Assembly: GCA_028532985.1 (NCBI GenBank)
Contig: JANCIK010000009.1
Span: forward strand, 186,001 to 250,000
Length of the DNA stretch: 64,000 bases
Source of the DNA: Stropharia rugosoannulata
Lineage: Eukaryota > Basidiomycota > Agaricomycetes > Agaricales > Strophariaceae
Direction: 5' to 3'
Shown here: positions 58,460 to 64,000 of the stretch, one piece after another
How the letters are laid out: every line of letters begins with the position of its first letter
Numbering within the stretch: the first letter of the stretch is position 1
Notes under the pieces: generated by a model
Database searches by the model: none
Told to the model about the DNA's origin: nothing
The model's input: the letters and a program-made list of their open reading frames with translations, nothing else
Translations under genes and position numbers: made by a program

Positions 58460-59450
58460 ATGACCCGTGTACACAGGTTTTTGCAAGTATGGAAGCAGCT
58501 ATCACCATCGAAGCAGGCAAAATATTGGCGCTTACTGCCCTCCGAAAGCCGAATAATATGCGCCTCATATGCTCTCATCCAATCATCTCAGTTCTACAGC
58601 GATTCTTTTCGCCAGTTGGTGTGGAACTTCATGAGTCCAGAGGAGAAATGTGAAGTGTTTCTTGGCTTCACATACAGCAATCAGTATACGGACGGTGATC
58701 CACAGTCTTTGCACATCCTATTTGAGACCTTGGATGACACCGTCTACTTCCTCTGCCCAATCAAGAGCATCCCCGACGCTGTGGAACTTCAATTTCAGGA
58801 AGAAGCACATCCAGAGATATTAGATGTATTGGTTTACCCTTCAGCAGCAGTATGTTTCTAAGTTCTTCAGCTGAGATTAATAAATAATCATACCATTCCA
58901 GAAGGGAATTTGCGATCCGGCGTTTATTCAGCTTATTTGTTGGAACAACTACTTTCGCTTCATTGACTGGCCAGAACTTACTCGAATTGTGGATCCGTCT
59001 CTCTTCCCAGTTCATTATTACCACCCTTGGGGATTTTGGGCGAAACTGGACATTGTCAAGCGGATCGCGCTCCAGTTCTGTGGTCCAGTCCTTATTCTCA
59101 GATGCGGTGATCATCCTACAGCACACGATCCGATACAATTAACTGTTGGCCTCCGTGAGCTTTCTTACAAGCTGTACATGACTGACACCTGGCAACCATA
59201 CACTGTCCTGCCCGCCAACACCTTCCCTGTCGACTGCAAAAACCTTCTGGCCAAGTACGGATGGGGTTTAGATGCACCTATATCGGAGGAGGAGTATACA
59301 AAAGCAGAATACGAATCAGCTGTTCTCGCACTGGCGGTATGTCAGGACACAAATGATGTTATCAGCAAGGAGCTAGGTGGTAAACACTTCGCAAAAAACG
59401 AATACGAAGCTGACTTGCCCATTTTTGACTCAATTTACGAAGAAATCTAA
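58460..59450 (+). CDS. Conserved protein X2, paralogue of X1
   Basis: Exons 58,460-58,849 and 58,902-59,450 with a 52-bp intron (GTATGTTTC...TTCCAG, phase 0) encode 312 residues. The intron sits at the same codon as in X1, after LVYPS. It is similar to X1 along its whole length, with DPSLFPVHYYHPWGFWAKLD, PVLILRCGDHPT and SKELGGKHFAK. It is convergent with Y2, whereas X1 and Y1 are in tandem, so one gene of the pair has been inverted since duplication. No known domain was recognised. Confidence 0.85.
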
Positions 59451-59528
59451 CTGTGTATATACAGGGAAATATCATATATATTTCGTCGCCAGTTGGGCAG
59501 TTTGATTAGAGCTAGGAGAACATGTACT

Positions 59529-62500
59529 CTACATACTCGAAATCACCTTCATTTCTGGGGCATTCAGAATCTCCAACCATCGTGCAGTCTCCTCAGGTGT
59601 CTCAAACACGACATCAACCTTAATCCCAAAGAGCTCGCGGACTCTCTGTAAGTTTCTGTTGATAAGTTTGGTGATTATGGCCGCCTGGTAGTTTGGTGCT
59701 GTAGCGTCGATTCCGTAGAGGTCGTCCAGAGTTAAGCCAGTAGTCGCTTTGAACTGACTGACCCAGAAGGAGCGCACAGAGCATGTCGTCGGGTCCATTG
59801 CTGGCATGTGCTGAGCCTCGAAAGCATACTCCGGACTGGTAGAGAATGTGCTGCACGTCTTGTAGAAATAAAACTCCATAAAAATGTCTTCAATGCAGCA
59901 TCCACAATGCATGTGACCTGGTGGAGGCATATCGGTATCGTAGTGCTTAGGGAATGCGATGCCGTAGAACCTTGAATCGTCGTCCACTTTATTAAAGGAG
60001 CGGAAGACTTGGTGGTACCTGCATATGAAGTTACCGTTCCGTGTATAAAAGACCAGAAGGGAAACATTCCGAGACATGTAGGCAGCTTGCGGAACGAAGT
60101 CTTGAACCTCACGTATGCATCCACGAAACTTGATCTTACAGAGCTTTGCGTATGTCTTGCGCTCATCAGCGGGTAGACTTGCAAAGTCCAAGTCTTTGGT
60201 TGCCCCATTGAACTTCTGTAGACCTTTAATAGCTTGCTCTGCGCGTCAAGGTAAAGTAAGTACATAAATGGACTGGTAAATATTGACTGAGACTCACTGC
60301 GAAACGTCTCCAATGCATGCGCATCCATTTCCAGGACACGCTTCGCCCACTTCGAGTCCGGTCCACGCTCACCCCTTATTCCCGATGTCTTTTCCCCTGT
60401 ACTGTTACCGACCAGTGGGCGGTCGTCTTCATCATCCTCAGTGTCGGTAGAGTCGCCGGCGGGATCTTGTCCAGTGCGGGCAAGCTCTTCTGCAGCGCAT
60501 AGGTCACGCAGACGGGACTTGACAGCTCTTAATTCCTCCTTCAATGTAATGACACGTCCCTGGAGCTCCTTAAGACCGCCGGGGGCTACAGCCAGCAGGT
60601 CGGCTCCCGCATTCTTCAGATCAGCCTTGAGCTTTCGATATCTTTTCTCCTCCGCAGCGCGACTGAAAAGCTTTTCATACGACTGCTTGAAGTGCTGAGC
60701 GCGACTTGTGGTTTCTAAAGTGGACTCGTCGACAAATTCCGCGTCGTCATTGACCGCCTTCAGCACGTTCATGTATTTTTGAAGGCTCTGGGCATCGGTT
60801 ATCATCCCCTGCGCAAGTACAGCCTCGATGCGTGCCTTTGATTCAGACATGTAATCCCCGCATATCTTCCAAATGCCCAGCGAAGCTCGAGCATAGAGTA
60901 AGTTCTTCCGGATAAGGCACTCTGACGGTCTCTCCGTTGGCAGTTGATACACATCCGGGACTTCCAGGTCCTTAAAGACCCCATTGGAAAAGAAAGTCCG
61001 GTCCAGTGCTTTGTACGAGAGACTATCTTCCCAAGTCACCATTTCTTTGCATCTAGCAAAGCGTACTTATTAGTTATGTAATGTGTAGAAGGGTAAGTGA
61101 ACTACCTTTGAGTGGCTATCTTCTTCACGGACGCGATAAAAGCGACCTCGTCGTTATCCTTACTCCTGAGAAGGATAGGTAAGCCTAAATAACTAAACAC
61201 TGCCAGTATTACTGTAGAACTTACATGTCTAAGTTATTCATTAATGTATGACTGACAAGACCGGCACTTTGAATCTCTGCCTGCAGAAAGGGGCCGTCCT
61301 CCGGATCCCCAGCATGTAACGCGGGCGCGTCGAGATTTTGGATGGCGTTAACTTGCTGGTCGTTCTCTGAGTGAGCGGCATCTGATGCTGCGTCGGGAAT
61401 AATGGCATTAGGATGGCTGCCCTCTGGGTGCGCGGCAGCTGAGACTGGCTTGTCGGGAATAATAGCATTGAGATTGTCCCCCTCAGCGTGCGTGGCAGCT
61501 GAGAACGGCTCGTCGGGAATGATGGCGTTGAGATTGTCTCCCTCGGAATGCGCGGCAGCTGAGACAGGTGCATCAGCTTTCACTGCATTGTTGGTGACTT
61601 GAGGTACAGGATCCAACGATAGGTCGTTCAACGCAGTCTGGTCAATCAGTGTATTTGGGATATCGCTATATATATATAGGATGGGATATCAGAGCAATCC
61701 CACGACCATTGAAAATAGAACTGACAAAGAAACATCATTCAATCTAACGCGCTTATTTTGCAATACTTCATTGGGAGTCCTCTCTGTTGCTCCTGCAGCC
61801 GTGTCGGGCTCGGGACTTTGAAATTTTGACTGGGGTGTAGCGGAGCGCTCAGGTACGCCAATACGCGGCTCAACAGCTATCCTAAATATGCCAAATTTTA
61901 ATATTGCTGGCGAAGAGAATGTTGACAAAGTAACAATAGTGTTTGTGTACCTCTCAGAGCTAGTACTAGTATCTCTTTCTCTCATGTCAGCGTAGGGACC
62001 ATAAGCGCACATAATCGCCTCGCGTAAACCAGCCTCATCAAGCCCTCCAATTGGGTGTACCTTGTGACTTCGGTGACATCAGTGGTGTGCACTGTAAATA
62101 ATATTGACTCAAAAATAGACTTACACTGTACCGAGTGTCAGATGGCCGGGTTCCAATTGTGGAATCTTATAGGTACCCCCCTGTTCTCTGGTGTTGGTGT
62201 TGACATCCCTGAAGGAATATCAGTATAGTGAAGGTATTATGAGTGGCAAGGACATACATCACATGCAACATGTCTGTCGCATTCATCTGGGCGGCACTAT
62301 TCTAGCGGTGAGAAACGACCTTCAGACATGATATCTTACTGGAAGACTTACCCCGTAGCAGCAGCGAAGTCAGATGGGGTTGGGTGCATACCAAGGGCAT
62401 CAGATGGCACCAGAGAATTGACGGAATGACCACTATTATTTAAAATTAGCTCATAGATAATCTAGCGTAGAAGAAGAAGTCTACCTGTGCTCGGCCATAA

Positions 62501-62580
62501 ATTCATGTATCCCTTGATTGTTATTTCCAACTGATAAGTCCATCAGCGTCTTAGTATTACTGACAGAAGCTCGGAGGTCA
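59529..62580 (-). CDS. Large multi-exon protein Y2, paralogue of Y1
   Basis: The conserved C-terminal part is well supported: last exon about 60,240-59,529 (EQAIKGLQKFNGATK...NGNFICRYHQVFRSF...GHMHCGCCIEDIFMEFYFYK), preceded by an exon from about 61,050 with RCKEMVTWEDSLSYKALDRT and a long coiled coil (KLKADLKNAGADLLAV...LKEELRAVKSRLRD). Upstream exons include 61,631-61,221, which holds four copies of a 20-residue repeat (SAAAHxEGDNLNAIIPDxPV), and further short exons to about 62,580 (KTLMDLSVGNNNQGIHEFMA). The repeats differ in sequence and length from those of Y1. The N-terminal model is tentative and the start codon was not identified. It overlaps no other gene and ends 79 bp from X2. Confidence 0.7.
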
Positions 62581-62599
62581 GAATACGCAGATTAGCGTC

Positions 62600-63025
62600 G
62601 AAAGTAGGACATTACACGTCATTATTCAACGGCAATGCTATGTTAATATCATCAAGCATAAATGCATCGGCTCCGCTGCTTTTATTGCAGTATACATTCA
62701 TTTCGTTGATGCGCACGCGCACACGCTAGCCTCTGTAAATGTTCACACGGATAATTCCCACGACACATGCCGCACCATCGCACACGGAATATAGAAATTC
62801 CTATGGCCTCCTCCATACCACTCTCCATTCCACGCCATTTCCGAGCACCGCCGCACCGTCCGACATCGGCTTACGGCAGCACTAGTCAGCAAAACGCAAC
62901 GGTAACACCACAAAAACAGCATCGGCACCAACAACAGGAAAACTCCCACGCTCCGCGGACACGCACTTATACAACAAAATGCGGCCGCTCTGTGTGTCCC
63001 CCAGCCCCACTCCACTAAAGGGGTA
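62600..63025. other. Spacer before the LTR
   Basis: It holds a Pro/His-rich open frame (62,767-63,018) without recognisable features. It could be upstream host DNA or part of a longer repeat. No gene is supported. Confidence 0.4.
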
Positions 63026-63600
63026 TGTTCCGATCATCTTTAGGCATGTACACTCCGTTTTACATATTTTAATTACATTTTACTACACATTTACCGCCCC
63101 TTTCCTTACAAAGTTCCATTACAACCACCACTCCTCTTTTCATCTCATATTTCTAAGCTTCATTTTACTGCCCCTGCTTCGTAATATTTTCTATTGCATT
63201 CTCTCATATTCATTCTACTAAAATTTCCTTACTACTCCCTCATTACTACCTATATTTACATCCAGTATAAAAGCATGTATGTACTCCCCCCATAAAAAAG
63301 AAGAAGTGATTCTCCCCCTCGTCGTCTCAAGTCCTGGAGCATCGTGCTCACTCGTATACCGGAGCGCCGTGCTCACTATATCGTTTCGCCGCCATCGTTC
63401 GCCCTCGTCGCCGTACCTCGTCTTGAAGATCCAGCAACAGATACCATACCATTTTACATACCCACAAAATACAACACACATTTACTGTACTTACTAGGCG
63501 TGATCGGAGCCTACCAGAACCGCTCGCACACCCGTGATTTCCCCGCGCACCTATCTTACACTCTTTTGTGTTTTGGCACGGCCGGCGCATGGACAGCACA
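63026..63600 (+). mobile_element. 5' LTR of an LTR retrotransposon
   Basis: It starts TGTTCCGATC and ends GACAGCACA, so it has TGT...ACA ends, with a TATA box (TATAAAAG) at 63,266. It is followed six bases later by TGGAGCCCACCGCGAGG, which resembles primer-binding sequences of Gypsy-type elements, and then by an open gag-like frame. The left edge is a choice between TG dinucleotides (62,736 is an alternative). The 3' LTR is outside the window, so neither ends nor target duplication can be confirmed. Confidence 0.65.
63266..63273 (+). promoter_or_regulatory. LTR TATA box
   Basis: TATAAAAG inside the presumed LTR, positioned to start transcription about 300 bp before its end. Confidence 0.5.
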
Positions 63601-63605
63601 TCATT

Positions 63606-63622
63606 TGGAGCCCACCGCGAGG
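63606..63622 (+). other. Presumed primer-binding site
   Basis: TGGAGCCCACCGCGAGG begins six bases after the LTR end. A TGG start fits pairing with the 3' CCA of a tRNA. The tRNA was not identified. Confidence 0.45.
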
Positions 63623-63640
63623 GGTTCTAAATAATTCCAG

Positions 63641-64000
63641 CCATCCATCACGCCTCCCCGGTTACGCCGTCGCACAGAGCGTGAACTCACCATTGACATA
63701 TTCCAATCGCCACCGACACTCGAACAGGAATTAGGAAACGACCTCGACCTGTTTATTTCAGTACCCGACCACTTAGCTCGACATAATAACCTCCCAAGAA
63801 CCTATCTTCGCTACACACCAGTATCACCAGACTACGAACTTCCCTCGCCATATTCAGGGCCCGTATCACCATCCCAGCACCCTCCGACGCCCACAACACC
63901 TACCCCGGATCCCTTAAACCAACAACCAAGCCCACCACCTCTACCTTCGTCGACAAACATGTCAGCAACCCCAGCAATTAATTATCCACTCATGCCTCTC
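63641..64000 (+). CDS. Start of gag, LTR retrotransposon (partial)
   Basis: An open frame from about 63,634 runs off the window. It is rich in Pro, Thr and Ser (PVSPSQHPPTPTTPTPDPLN) and reaches MSATPAINYPLMPL at 63,959. The ATG at 63,959 is the first in frame, although the open frame begins earlier. This style of start, Pro-rich head then a short MSAT-like segment, fits Gypsy-type gag proteins of basidiomycetes. No zinc knuckle or polymerase is in the window. Confidence 0.55.

Overview
The window looks like a chromosomal segment of a basidiomycete fungus, most likely an agaricomycete. Genes are split by short GT-AG introns of about 40-60 bp, HET-domain genes are present, and the dominant mobile element is a Plavaka-type DNA transposon, a group best known from Agaricomycetes. 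No rRNA gene, tRNA gene or CRISPR array was recognised.

Layout. (1) Positions 1-17,960 hold a roughly 8-kb unit repeated in tandem, one complete copy and two partial ones. Each unit has a minus-strand HET-domain gene followed by a long pyrimidine-rich noncoding stretch. The middle gene (6095-8104) is intact. The first is cut by the window edge. The third has a frameshift and a small poly(A) retro-insertion in intron 1. Comparing the units exposes younger insertions against empty sites: a 960-bp inverted-repeat element, a 142-bp CACTA-like MITE and a 688-bp element. (2) Positions 18,203-22,679 carry three paralogous genes for small secreted Ala/His-rich proteins with a dibasic processing site. 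They share a TATA box about 100 bp upstream of the ATG and a perfect or near-perfect palindrome just upstream of the start codon. (3) Positions 23,030-26,140 are gene-poor and full of a degenerate repeat in which two TACAGTA boxes lie exactly 25 bp apart. (4) Positions 26,356-31,139 hold two genes of unknown function, here called X1 and Y1. Paralogues X2 and Y2 lie at 58,460 to about 62,580, on the other side of the palindrome.

(5) Positions 32,036-56,384 form a 24.3-kb palindrome. It consists of two nearly identical 12.1-kb Plavaka elements (A 32,036-44,137 and B 44,295-56,384) facing each other across a 157-bp centre. Each carries a Plavaka transposase that seems to lack its central catalytic block, a DUF6532-like gene, a small basic protein, a TET/JBP-like 2OG-Fe(II) oxygenase and an F-box/LRR-like protein. 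Most arm-to-arm differences are homopolymer indels plus a recurrent C(C/T)GCGA versus CATGA exchange. They break different genes in the two arms and look more like base-calling errors than evolution. Whether the palindrome is real or an assembly fold-back needs long reads. (6) After X2/Y2, the right edge (from about 63,026) is the 5' LTR, primer-binding region and start of gag of an LTR retrotransposon that runs out of the window.

Taken together this is an accessory, repeat-driven region. It combines allorecognition-type HET genes, fast-evolving secreted proteins, a duplicated two-gene module of unknown role, and a transposon carrying a DNA-modification-type enzyme. Introns and protein models come from reading splice signals by eye and comparing paralogues. 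No similarity search was run.
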